From Rosa chinensis (lineage: Eukaryota; Streptophyta; Magnoliopsida; Rosales; Rosaceae): 64,000 nucleotides of DNA. The stretch covers positions 1,369,001 to 1,433,000 of the forward strand of contig NC_037088.1 of assembly GCF_002994745.2 (NCBI RefSeq), in the 5' to 3' direction. Of the stretch, positions 46,501 through 58,203 are shown one piece after another. Made by a program: the position numbers and the translations under genes. The notes under the pieces were generated by a model. It did not search any database and was not told where the DNA came from. It saw nothing but the letters and a program-made list of their open reading frames with translations. The number at the start of each line of letters is the position of its first letter. Within the stretch, counting starts at the first letter, position 1.

Positions 46501-46720
46501 TGGGATCAAGCTTGGCACTAACTAGCTCCAGCAGCAAGGTTTTGCCTCGCAAGTCCTCGAGGTGACGAATGATCCCTATAGTGGATCGGAAGCCTCCGGC
46601 TGTTACTATGACTGTAACCACAGCTTTTATGGTTAGTACTACTTGATACTCTGCAGGTTTGAGTGCATCATTGGAAACTTGATCATCATAGTGGGGTCCC
46701 TGCTGCAGATGAGAATTCAT
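46501..46720 (-). pseudogene. Extra LOX first exon, open and with an intact donor
   Basis: 220-bp duplicate of LOX-a exon 1, from ATG (46,718-46,720) to GATCCCA/GTAAGC. It encodes MNSHLQQGPHYDDQVSND and then the first PLAT strand ([30 protein letters not shown]). It lacks 22 residues (66 bp, in frame) present in LOX-a. No LOX body follows before LOX-a itself, 8 kb downstream. Spliced to LOX-a exon 2 it would keep the frame and give 856 aa. The TATA box and G-box of the parent are lost, so it is more likely inert than an alternative promoter. Confidence 0.75.
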
Positions 46721-47154
46721 TAGTTATGAATGCCTAGCTAGCTAGTTGATCAATGATCAGCTTGAGTTTTTTGCTTGCCAGAATGCTCTACAGTAGAGAA
46801 AAATAGCTATCCTAGAACTTGCGAATAGTTTGGTTCCGTAGTAAGAAATATTATTAATTATACATTATTAAAACCCTAAAAGTATGTTTGTCGCCACAGC
46901 ACATTGTTTTAACGGTATTCCAACAGCTACGTACTCTAGCGAATAGAAAAGAAGATCCACTTTGTAAAATATGCAAATTGTGAAAGAAAATTCAGTGACC
47001 ATGTGCGATATACATGCAAATCAAATTCAGTGATGTACAGTACTCATTGAAAATTCGTCCTAGTATTTTATTGCTATTTATGTTCTGCCAAAATGTAAAT
47101 TTCTGGTTGTTTTTTTCTAACATTGCTTCTTTTGCCAAGTTGGTGTAAAATATA

Positions 47155-47598
47155 TTAGTACAGGCATATATTTCGAGTTTATCCTAATTGGCCGGCCGCT
47201 TTTTAAGGCCAAGATCTCTGCTTCGATCTGCTTGTCCATAGATGCAGTGGAAGAATACTAACAATATTAGCCAAAGTCAATTAAACATTACCTAATTTCC
47301 TTTTGTTAATGATCAAATTTAATGAGATTATAACAACTCATATGTAATCTAGATTGAAGCTATCAACATATGTAATCTAGTTTGAATTCAAGTAATATAG
47401 ATTCTTCTATACATTTTCTATCTCTATATTTTTCTATCTCTAGATATGTTGGAATTCTTGGGAGAAAGAAAAAATGGGTCAGTGGACTAATTGAAGCTAT
47501 TCGTAGAAAAATATAGAGATAGAAAATGTTGATTGGGTTGTGGCTTTTCCTTGGCTGATGGATTTGAGAGATTGAGATCTCTTGGCTATAAAAGAATT
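47155..47598. other. Spacer, no gene seen
   Basis: No coding or RNA feature was recognised. Short repeats of ATTTTCTATCTCTA near 47,413 have inverted counterparts near 47,511. Confidence 0.4.
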
Positions 47599-48026
47599 GG
47601 GTTATTATCACAAATGGTACCTGAACTTATCCTCTATTTTATTGATGGTACATGAACTTCAATTTTGATCACAACCAGTACCTAAACTTTTCGATTTCAT
47701 TTTAAATGGTACCTAAGGCCACCTTTGGTCACTATTCCGGCCAAAAAAGCCAAATATAAGAAAACAAAAAACAAAAAAAATAAGTTCAAGGCAAGTCTAT
47801 TACCAAAAATCATCACTATATATGATCGCAACCCTCGAAATCATCAAAAATCATCACTATGATTGCCTCCCATGTCGTTTTTAGTCGGAATAGTGACCGG
47901 AGGTAGCTTTAGGTACCATTTAAAATGAAATCGAAAAGTTCGGGTACTGGTTGTGATCAAAATTGAAGTTTAGGTACCATCGATAAGATTGAGGTATAGT
48001 TCAGGTACCATTTGTGATAATAACCC
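47599..48026. mobile_element. Mutator-type foldback MITE (428 bp)
   Basis: Long, nearly perfect inverted repeats start GGGTTATTATCACAAATGGT at both ends and cover most of the element. A perfect 9-bp duplication AAAAGAATT flanks them (47,590-47,598 and 48,027-48,035). There is no coding capacity. The whole element could fold into one hairpin. Confidence 0.88.
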
Positions 48027-48431
48027 AAAAGAATTACAACTTGAATTTGGGGTTTATGGAAATTGGGGAATACTCTAATAAGTCCGATTTGTGTATCAAG
48101 AGGAAGAAGAAAGGGAGAACCTTTTCATATGGGAAAATAAGTAATTCTCATTGAAAAGTATGTTAAATATCAGATCTACCCTTGATTTTAACGGAGCTTG
48201 GACAAAAATGTGACGGAAGTACTTAATTGATTCGTTTTTTTTTTTTTAAATTCAGGTACCTAATTGATCATTTTTGAAGTTTAGATACTATATTGTCCAG
48301 TTCAATAAAGTTCAGACACCACCCATAATAAAGATCCTTAGTAAAATGTACGTACTCAAAAAAGTATTATTATTATTTTTTTCCCTTATAGAGCCAACTA
48401 ACAAAAAGTACACCAGGTAACTCATCTTTGT

Positions 48432-48617
48432 AACCACTGCAAGTGGCCTAGTAGTTCTTGCCTAGTTGGGTGTGCTCCCCAACCTAGGTTCGAACCTCGA
48501 AGCTGTCAAAGTGGCCAGGAACTGTGTTGCAATGCATAGTTGGAACATTTCACATGCGCTGAAGGGGTTTATTTTAGGTCTAGGAAGCCTTTGGTTTCCC
48601 CTTGACAAAGTCAAAAA
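48432..48617 (+). mobile_element. tRNA-derived SINE (186 bp)
   Basis: Contains an A-box-like AGTGGCCTAGTAG and a perfect B box GGTTCGAACCT (about 48,488-48,498), ends GTCAAAAA, and is flanked by AGGTAACTCATCTTTGT at 48,415-48,431 and 48,618-48,634. The 17-bp perfect duplication indicates a fairly recent insertion by LINE machinery. Confidence 0.88.
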
Positions 48618-48634
48618 AGGTAACTCATCTTTGT

Positions 48635-49853
48635 GGTTAATTTATAGTGATTGATCAAATCAGATTAGATTAATGGTCCTGGATTTTGGATCATGTTTTG
48701 TGTTTCTGCTGCTTATCTACTCTTCTTATGTTTTGTTAACAGGAGTTGGAGATGTAGTAGGCAGCTCAATTGGAAGAATGAGTCGTTTCCAAGTTTCATC
48801 GTGCATGTATAGATTTATATATTAATAGTGTATTGACGATATAATATATAGTACTAAAATTCTGGTCGACGCTTTGATAAGTATGCAGTGTTTGACAATG
48901 ACGTCATAATTTGTGGCGATTAATCCTGCTTACTATTATACTATTATAGCAAGCAGAATTTAGCCTTATATATATACTATTATGTAAGAGATTAATAATC
49001 GTAACAGAAAATGAAATGGAGCTAAAAAATTGTCAATGACCGGTAGGTTTGAAAAACAATTCAATTATTAGAAAAGTTCATGTCAAGGCTTCAAGCTGAA
49101 GTACAATCATCTGATCAGCAGCTGAGCTTATGAGGATGTCAAGTTGCATATGAAACGTTAAGAGTCTTCTGAAGACTTGGCCTAATTGCCATTATCTTAC
49201 AACGAGTCTGGGCCCCAACAAAGAATAACGTACCATTTTATGAAATTAAATTGTGGAAGAAAATTAATTGTGTGAAAATCAAATCAAATCAATTCAAATT
49301 GGAAGTTCGTACGTAATACTCTCTACTCTGTCATATAATACACAGTCGTGAAAGAAAACTCATTGGTCATGTGGGAATTAAAATATACAATTTGTGTCTG
49401 CGTTTTTACCAAAGGGAACATGCGGCGGCTCTCAAAATGTTTTTCTAAGATTCAGATTCAGCCACCACGGAAAAATACAGCAACTAACTGGTTGCACATG
49501 GAATTATCTCACATCAAGTCTTTTTTATTTTTCTCTTTTCTGTTTAATATATATTTTGTGAAAGTGCTTGTAACACATGAGGCAGGTCTCTTGGAAATGG
49601 ATTTATCTCAGATTTGTTGCCCAACTGACTTCAGCAGGTTTAATAATGCCAAAGGGATTATATTTCCTAGATTGTTTCATAGACAATAATTAAGTGAAGC
49701 TACATTAATATTTAGCTCAAAGAAATAATGAGAGTGAAACGAAACCATTTCTCATTGAAATATTTAGGCTTGACATTATCAGTTATCACTGACGGATGCA
49801 GATTAATTAGGCGTTAGTTACTAATACAATTAAGAAAGCGCGCATCAACACAT
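48635..49853. other. 3' flank of LOX-b
   Basis: No gene was recognised. Around 49,347-49,385 the phrase GTGAAAGAAAACTCATTGGTC resembles the LOX-a promoter phrase near 38,465-38,485, hinting at a further promoter relic. A short open stretch at 49,348-49,689 has no recognised homology. Confidence 0.4.
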
Positions 49854-52800
49854 TTAGATGGAGATGCTGTTGGGAACTCCCTTTCCTGTGACCCCCGGTT
49901 CTGAGAATGGCTTCAAAAGCTCATATGGAACAACCCCTGCTCCGACTCTGTTTTTCAGCTTCACATTGGTGTTCCTCTCATCGATAATTCCTTCTAGCCT
50001 CATCAAATTGCCGTTGAACCGCTCGAAAGCTGCCTTTATCACTGGGTTTTCAGCCCAAGATGACTCCACATTCCCACCAATATACTCCTCATCGGGTGAA
50101 TGGTTTGATAATACATCCAAGACAGCCATTACTTTTGTTGCTTGAATCTGTGAAGGGAAGCACCTCAGCAATGCAGCTTCTGGTTTCTTCAAAAATATCT
50201 TGAAAAGATCCTCGTTTGGATCTTCGGTTGGCATGTTGCTTCGAGCTATTGTAGGCCGGTTCGGGAAGTATCCGGCATACGGGTACTGACCAAAGTTCAC
50301 TGCAGCATGATGTCCAGCTGTAACCCAAATTATAGTTGTCAAGGTATGAATGAGATCTTCTGGGGTTTTCAAAACAGGCCACCATGGTTCATCTTTTTTG
50401 TCTGCATGGCCTTTGGTTCTAACTTCTGTCCACCAAGCTTGAAGTTCATTATCACATTCAACAAGAGTTGGGTCTGGATAATAGTGGTTCACATAGTCAC
50501 CCACCCACTCCTTAATGGCATCCCACAGAATGAGACCATCATTTGCAAATGGGTAGTCTTCAATTGCTAGCTTCACACCATGCTCAGCTGTAGGATCCTC
50601 AACTGCCATTCCCCTGAAAGTAATGCAAACAAGTCAATTAGTAGCTCAAATTCCATGGGGTCTTATTTAATTTGTTGTTCTTTTTCGAAATTTTCAATCA
50701 AGTTCCTGCATCGCACAATGTGAATAAATCTTATAGTAGTTTCATCATATAAAAGACCTTCTGATTAGATCTGCAGGCAAAGCTTCCATGTCAAAGCGCC
50801 AAAGCTGGTCATAAGCGGCAGAACTGAGCTCAATTGAGTACTTTGCTGGTGAGAAGCAGGCCTCAATGATTCCACCTGCATTAATGAGGCTTTCTCGAGC
50901 CAGAGCATTGATTTCCATTGTATAACGGAAATGAGGATGTAGAAGCCTATAGATGGGATGCATTGCACTTAGTTGTCGATTAGCTGCAATTATGTATGGT
51001 TCTGTACAACAATGAGTCCTCAGCCTGTGAAAATATAGCAGTAAAAAGTAGTTACAACCATGAAAGACGTGCATTTGCTAATTGCCCCATATTAATGCTT
51101 GAGATGGAGGCTTGAGGATTAGTCAGTTTATATTTTTATCACGGTTTCAGAATCAAATATAAAGGACCAATTTGGTAACTATCTGGCACTATGAAAAAGG
51201 TTTTGAGCAATTTTTGGGGTACCAAAAATACTTACCAGTGGATGACAAGTTGATGATAGCCTGAATCATGAGCACAAACATGGGCTTTAGCAAGCCTCCA
51301 AAGCCAGCAACCAGTGGCATCCCATGTTGGGGTAAACACTTCCTTCCATTGGGGCTTGTCACCAATGGGTGGTCGAGTGAGTTCAATGGCAACAGGCCTC
51401 AGTGTGCCATTCTCAGTGAGGAAGAAAAGTGTCCGAGAACCATACAGTGTAGTTCCTTCAACCTCTCTCACTTTGTTCACATAAGGCATGAGCAGATCAT
51501 GGTAATCCAAAATGAAGAGCTTCTTTCTTTTTAAGGCCTACATTTCAATTTAAAGCAATTTTTCCCTTTCACACAAAAGTAACAAAACAAACGATAAACT
51601 GTGATAATGAGAATGGAATTTTTATATATGTTATACCTCATTGACAGTCATAAAGCCTCTGATCTCCTTCTCCACCAGTTCTGTGGTGATCAATGATTCA
51701 GCTGGGCCATAAATCTTGGGGTCAAGTTTACTTTTCAATGGCCATTCCTGATATGTCATTACAAATTTAGTGCCATTAGAGCAAAAAAGGGAAGTTGATC
51801 AACCAAACCACAAATAGTCTGGTTTCGTTTTTCAATAGATAGAGGAAAAACCAAAATGCACATGTTGGGTTTTCTATTTGAAGTGAAAGAGTTCTTTTGG
51901 TATCGGAAACTTCACGAAGAAAGCATACCGTAACTAGCTCTATGCTATATGGATTAAGACCAGCTAGAGTTTGCCGAGAAAATTCTTCATCTTTGAACCA
52001 TGAAAATTTATCACCTGCATAATTTGAGAGCTATCAATATCAAGGCAGCATACAAATGGGACATGAGGCAAACAATGAGGTTTTTAGAAGAGAATGAATT
52101 ATTTTTTATTAGTTTTGCATAGATATATAAAGAGGTAGGTATCTAGAGGCATACGATCAAGTATTTCAGGGGTCTCAAAGAGCAAGAGATCATCTTGTCC
52201 ATCCCTAATTGCCTTGACTAGCCTTGGGATGATTGACTGAAAAAAGCCACTAGATTTTGGCTTAGGCAATGTGACTCCTTCATTGAACAATGAATCTATG
52301 GCTGTGAAGTAGGGAAATCCTAGCTCTGGATCAACAAGTGCTATCTCAAGCTGAGGAAGCAATGCATGCAGCACAGATTTTAGGGTCTTTCCAGAGAATG
52401 TGAGCTGTTTCAACTCTGCAAACGCTTCATCTCTTGGCACATACACACTGCTGCTTCTTTCCTCTGACAATGGATCTACATTCACATAATAATATGATAA
52501 GAAAAATCACATATATAGCTCTTATATATAGTGTTGCTATTGGTTAGTGGTGGTTACCCTTTTTAGTGCGTGGTCGTCCAGTTCTGCAGCGCCTAGGGTA
52601 CGGGTGGTCTTTGCCACCAAGGACAGGCCTAGCCAACTCGTCTTTGCTATCCGGGTTTCCAAGATCATTGTATGTATCATAATCGTAAATCCTTTCAGAT
52701 GCTTTCCTTTCACCCTCGCCATTTCCTCGCAGAAGTTGCAGCTCCTCTTCTCTTAGCCTCTTGATCCCACTTGGTGTCTCTGATGGTAAGTAAGACTGTT

Positions 52801-55159
52801 TCATTGTCGACGACATTAGCACATCATCGTTAGAATGCATGAGACATTAATGTTGGTGTAAACGAAACTAGTCATATACGTACCTTGTTGGTGAAAAAGA
52901 TTCGCTTCTGCTTATTGTCATACTTGGAATGAGTCCATGAATTACATGGAACACTAACAGAGGTGCCATTTGGGAAGCCGGTGATCTCGATACTCTTGAT
53001 GTAAGCCTCCTTGTGGTGATCATTCTCAACCTGAACTGCTCCGATATGGCCGAAACCCGCTGGGATCGTCAGCACACTCTCGTACGTGACGATCGTCTCT
53101 TTTTGGTTCACTTTGTGTGCATACCCCTTTATTGTTTCATTCTCCAACCCATTATCTGTTGTAAAAACGAATCACATAGATACTGATGAGTATAACTTAT
53201 TTTGCCAACGTACATTCCCTCAAGTAGACATGATTATCAAAAACCTAACACTCTAACAGTGTAAAATTCCTACATTTGCAGAAATCCTTTTTTTGAATGT
53301 AATTCTTGAAGAAGGAAAAAAAAAAAAAAATACATGGTCACGGACGGGTAGTTTGGGCCAATTAGGATCCGGTTTGGCAGCGCATGATGTTGGTATGGGG
53401 AACATCGCTTTCAGGTCTCCTTAAAGAAAATGTCAAAATCTTTATTGGTGGCGGACCCCTTACGAGTTACGACCACAGACTGACTCACTGACTCATCATT
53501 GATATTGACCCATTATCTTTTCTTTTTCTGTTGGTGCCCCTATAATAAATCTTCAGTGAATACGACGAACAGAAAAATGACTAGTCTTGTCCCATTCACA
53601 TATAATGGTAAAAGGGTAGCATGCCTTGCTTCTAGGGGACCACTCAAGACAGGGATTGAATAGGCCCTTGGAAAATTACTATTCCGACAAGGCTTGGAAA
53701 ATTGCTATTTATGGTACATATGTACATTATATATATATATATATAATTTCTAAATATATTACAAGAAATTATAACCATGAAACTATAATTTTAAGTTAGT
53801 AGTACGAGAGTATTGACCAACCTAATCTTAGCATTCGTCATGCCAAAAATTTTAAGTTACATTAATGTATCAATACATCAAATAGATTATATTTGATACA
53901 AAGATAGATTGACTTCACACATAAGTATACTAGTTTGACTTGCTCTCAAAATAGTCTACCCATATACCTGTGTATCGAATTAATTTACTTGAAATATGAA
54001 AATATTAATGTACTGGAAACAAAAAAATTTGTGGACATTTTATTTTTATTTTTGAATCGATCTAAAAAAGATATTCGTGATCGAGCTCGATCGATAAGAG
54101 CGCATGGCAGTCATTTTTGAATACCTCATAGCATTTTCCAAACGTTTGATGCTTAAGAATAAGATGTGATATATGATTGTACTACTAGCCGGAGGACCTA
54201 CTACGCAAAGCAGCTGAGTAGAACTTTCAAAAAAAAAAAAAAAAAGCAGACGAGTAGAATCTTATAGTAGGTAACCTCTCTGTGGTCCTGTCAATTAATT
54301 CGTTAGTTCCTTGACGATGTAATTAATGACTTGTCCTTTTTTTTTTTTTTCCCTTCAGTTAGTGACTTCTTCATTAAAATAAAATAAAACAAAATGTCAA
54401 ACGAATAAATATAATTGAATCACGCTAAAAGGTTCAGCATATGAAAAATATATATGAAAAATCCAATGGTGATGTGGCAATCAAAATAAGCCAAATCTGC
54501 AGTTATTTTTTTTTTTGGGTAAAAAATCTGTAGTTTTTTTTTTTGAAAATCTGTAGTTAATCAGTCATATATTTTTAACATATATAATTGTAGTTAAAGC
54601 TCTAAAATAATGTTTTTGACCTCAAATAAGTTTAAATATGCACTAGAGACTTTGAACCCTTGTTTTGGCTGGAATCAAGTAATATATGTAGAGAATCAGA
54701 TTGGATGAGTTAGAAGTTAGAACGTAATAGTCATGAATAATTAACTAAATTAATTTCTTCGGTTGTTTGCTTACTTGGGTCAAGTTCAGCGCTGACAAGC
54801 TCGAGAAGAAAGGTTTTGCCGGCGACATCGGTGAGGGTGTCGAGCGGTGCAGTCAAGCTAAGGGTGGAGAGGATGTTTGCCGCTGTTTCTTGCACCGTAA
54901 CCACTGCCTTCACTGTAACTGCAGTATCATTTTTATCCACCCCTGTGTTGGTTGCAGTCGCTACCTTTACTTCACTGGAGGCACGGATGCGATTGTATTT
55001 TTTGCTCAAGTGGTGCTTTGTTTGGCCGCGTGCAGGAAGGATGTTGACAAAGGAAGGGCTGCTCAGAATGGCGGAGCTGCCGGGTTTTAGTGGTAAGAGA
55101 GGACTAGATCTAGAAGAGGAAGAGGGTGGTTTTTGCAGCTGAAGTTTCATCATCATCAT
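49854..55159 (-). CDS. 13-lipoxygenase, plastid type (LOX-b), nine exons
   Basis: Predicted chloroplast linoleate/linolenate 13S-lipoxygenase, the entry step to jasmonates and C6 volatiles. Exons: 54775-55159, 52884-53155, 52558-52795, 52155-52475, 51929-52014, 51637-51747, 51236-51537, 50758-51024, 49854-50613. All borders are GT-AG, and the sum 2,742 nt gives 913 aa, usual for type 2 LOX. Residues 1 to about 60 are a Ser/Pro-rich, basic transit peptide ([20 protein letters not shown]). The PLAT domain follows to about 220, then the catalytic domain. Iron ligands are His571, His576, His763, Asn767 and C-terminal Ile913. Ala614 predicts S products. Cys628-Phe629 is the pair usual in type 2 13-LOXs. 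Intron sizes differ from LOX-a mainly in intron 1 (1.6 kb). This looks like the fully functional member of the array. Confidence 0.94.
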
Positions 55160-55240
55160 GATTGCTTGCCTTAGCTAGGCAGATACAGGCTAGCTAGCTT
55201 TGATTAATTTGCTTGCTCCAACTCTTTGATGGGTTCATTC

Positions 55241-55250
55241 ATTTATATAT
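55241..55250 (-). promoter_or_regulatory. TATA box of LOX-b
   Basis: ATATATAAAT on the minus strand, about 85 bases upstream of the ATG at 55,159, the same distance as in LOX-a. Confidence 0.5.
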
Positions 55251-57006
55251 ACATACAAGTGTAGTAACCAAGTACATATAGATATTTTTTTTTTTTTTTG
55301 GTCTGAACTAAGTACATATGGATGGAAATTACTCATGTTTTTATTTTTCTTTTTCATGTTTTACACATGATGAATAACAGAGAAAAAAAACAAAAAAATA
55401 TGAGCATTCATGTGTGGTTATGCAGAAATAAATGACACCATAGCTTTGATTATTCAAAACTTCTGATCTGTGACAACTGACTAGCTTTGATTATTCATGA
55501 ATCATCCAAATGACAAGTCGCCGAAAATAAAAACGACAGTCATTCATTGAAGATAAGGAACCAAAGATAAAAAAACGAAAATTCCACAGAAGACTCTTCG
55601 TTCATTGAATGATAAGGAAAAAAACAAAGAGAGAAAAACCAAGTTGATGTTCCATTTCATTTATAATTGCATTTTGCTATTGTACGTACTGATGGGTAAA
55701 CACGCGGAAGTAGTGTTTATTTATGATCTGGAGAAGTTGAGAACAAGTTGATCGATTATAATGTGCACAAATGTCTGGGCTCTGGACATAGCACTGCAAC
55801 AAATGTCTGGATTGCTAGCTGAAATCGATGTGGAGATCTATCCACATATCTTCTGGTCTCCAATCAAATTTCTATTTTTTTTATCTTCCGTTTGGGAACC
55901 AATCAAACACTGCCTAACTAAATTAAATTAGTAAATATGCGCTTTCTATGTGATGACTGTTGGCCCCTACTGTTCTTTTGATTTAGCCAGGTCCTTATGA
56001 GTTATGAATCCTATTGAACACTCCTGAATCACTCCACCCAAAGTGCTAAATGATACTGATATATGCGGGATCATGCATTAATGGTGCGATCTACCAATGA
56101 TGGATTGCACTCTCCTAAATGCAACCACTCTCATGTTAAAAAAATTAAATAAATTAATAAATAATCATAATAATACAACCACTCTAGGTAAATACCTCTA
56201 CCTAAAAATACTTTTATAGTCTATATATACTTTGAGTATAAACGATTTTAAGTGCAAAAATAATTAAAGTTCCATGGATCTTTTTACCTTCACAACAGAG
56301 TTCGAATGTTTGTTATTCAACTATATATATTAGGAGTCGACAAATCTTCTCTTAGGATAATGCTTTGCATATTTTGATTCGATCGAGAAATTTTTTACCT
56401 ATATATTCTCGAACAAGGAAAATGATCCAATTAATGACTCCAAAAGAATTAAACAAGGAGTCATATGAGGTGAAAATCTCATAACGGTTCTTCTGTAGAA
56501 TGGCAATAAGGGTGACTTATCTGTCAACTTTTCCACTGTCTCACTTTATCTTATATGTGTAAAGTTGCCAAAGTACGCTTAACGTACCTCTGGATTTGAA
56601 ATCACTACTCAAGTATATGGCCATAATTTACAAGAACATTTTTGTAGTCTTAGTAAGAGGGGGAAGGGTTAAAGATTTACCATGTGTGACATTAAACATT
56701 GTTTGAGGAACCCTAGAGCGATGTAGAGGATCGCCAATAAGGGTGTTCTAGTGCGTTGTAGATTCTTATCCAAGACTTGTATTATTTGATAAAACCATGC
56801 GAATCGCTAGAAACTTGTGAAGTGTATAGCTAACTCAATAACAAAAATTTTGTAAGGGAACTGGAGTAAGGCTATCATGAGACAAAAAATTTTCTTTAAA
56901 TAATAATTAATGTTACTTTTGTTTATGGGAGAGGGTAAAGAATTGAGTTAGGATTAGGTTAGATCAAGGGTTCAATTTTTCTTTAACACAATTCCCTTTT
57001 TATGTA

Positions 57007-57045
<39 letters not shown>
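55251..57045. other. LOX-b upstream region
   Basis: AT-rich, presumably the promoter of LOX-b in its first kilobase. No palindromic G-box like that of LOX-a was seen. A TA microsatellite lies at about 57,006-57,032. Confidence 0.4.
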
Positions 57046-57412
57046 CAGGGTTGATCACAAGCGGACGTCCTCACTATCGCTAAAGTGCGGACGTCGACGT
57101 TGCAGTAGCTTTCAGGAGGCACGGCGGCACGAGGCTTGCCGGACGGAGGCTGGAGGCATCCTAGACTGCTTCTGGGCAGCGATCGAGGTCAGGAGATTGA
57201 AGTTTAAGGTTTCTGGGCAGCGACCTCACCTGCAACTGTAAATTCTGGGCAGCGCTACAAACTCGTCGCCGGCGACTCCACCCTACTGCAGACTGGCTTC
57301 TCAGACCCCTGGCCTTCATCAGGCAAGCTGCGCCATGCCATCGATGCTTGATTGAGGCCGGAGGAGCGACGTCCGCACTTTTTCTGGGTTGCGGACATCC
57401 GCTCTCGAACGG

Positions 57413-57416
<4 letters not shown>
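57046..57416. mobile_element. Inverted-repeat unit 1 (microsatellite-associated)
   Basis: The left end has AAGCGGACGTCC then AAAGTGCGGACGTCG. The right end has GACGTCCGCACTTTTTCTGG then GACATCCGCTCTCGAAC. The interior is GC-rich with no recognised gene. Bounded by TA microsatellites on both sides. The left end is more diverged. Confidence 0.6.
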
Positions 57417-57473
<57 letters not shown>

Positions 57474-57491
57474 CACACACACATACATACA
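57417..57491. repeat. TA and CA microsatellites
   Basis: (TA)n at about 57,417-57,463 passes into (CA)n to about 57,482, joining units 1 and 2. A (TG)n run at 57,872-57,893 joins units 2 and 3. Confidence 0.9.
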
Positions 57492-57871
57492 AGAACGATC
57501 TAGAGCGGACGTCCGCAACCCAGAAAAAGTGCGGACATCCCTCCTCCAGCATCGAGAAGGCGGCGATGGTTGCGCTGCAGTTACCGGACAAAGGCTGTAG
57601 ACATCCCAGACGGCATAGCCATCAACGCGAAGGCGAAGGCGAAGGTGATCAGATTCTCAGCGATGCGCGGCGAGCTCGCCAGAAACCATGGAAGCACCAT
57701 CAAGGTTGACTTCGAACCCTTCATCGGCAGGTCTAGCAGCAAGAAGAGGGTCGACATCATGGAGTGGTTCCGTCCGGCACGAGCAGCACTGCACGTCGGC
57801 GCCTAATCCAGCCCTGATGAGTGATGTCTGCACTTTTTCTGGGTTGCGGACGTCCGCTCTAGAATCGCTCT
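57492..57871. mobile_element. Inverted-repeat unit 2 (380 bp)
   Basis: Inverted ends of about 48 bases: AGAACGATCTAGAGCGGACG at the left and AGAGCGATTCTAGAGCGGAC in reverse at the right, each continuing through CCGCAACCCAGAAAAAGTGC. A CA tract lies directly left and a TG tract directly right. No transposase. The open frames inside are frame shadows of a GC-rich core. Confidence 0.75.
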
Positions 57872-57895
57872 GTGTGTGTGTGTGTGTGTGTGTAG

Positions 57896-58203
57896 AGAGC
57901 GGTTCCAAAGAGGACGTCCACAACCCAGAAAAAGTGCGGACGTCTGGGATTTCTCCACGATCAAAATCCGACGTCGGCTTGCCTCTTGCTGGACGAAAAC
58001 CAAGGGAATTCCAGACCAGTTTGCAGTGAAGACTAAGGCCAAGAGATGGAGGTCGGAGGTCTGGGCAGCGTGGTCGACTGCAAAATGGTAGTCTGATCAA
58101 GGTCGACTGGAAAGTGGTAGCCGGCGAGTCCACTCGACTGCAAACTGGTTCAGGATGTCCAGAGAATTCGTCCGGCAACCGCAGCGCAGCCATCGCCGCC
58201 TAC
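57896..58203. mobile_element. Inverted-repeat unit 3, right end lost
   Basis: The left end AGAGCGGTTCC then GTCCACAACCCAGAAAAAGT matches units 1 and 2. The GC-rich core continues to about 58,203 but no right inverted end was found. A TG tract separates it from unit 2. Confidence 0.55.

Larger units (their letters stand above)
41559..47154 (-). repeat. Segmental duplication copy 2
   Basis: Counterpart of 34,271-39,864. Private changes are the hAT-type element at 41,604-42,181, replacement of the segment corresponding to about 36,056-36,263 by a Mutator-like element (about 42,960-44,775), a 73-bp tandem duplication at 45,592-45,737, and loss of the TATA box and G-box. It carries the extra first exon at 46,501-46,720. 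Confidence 0.9.

Noticed and set aside
37909..46720. The 46.5-kb exon as the main first exon of LOX-a
   Set aside because: The exon at 37,909 is nearer, keeps its TATA box and G-box, and is not shortened; the distal copy has lost these.
57161..58193. Several overlapping open frames of 80-180 codons
   Set aside because: They lie in GC-rich inverted-repeat units and microsatellites, run in conflicting frames and contain repeat-encoded Tyr-Ile or Cys-Val runs. No protein family was seen.
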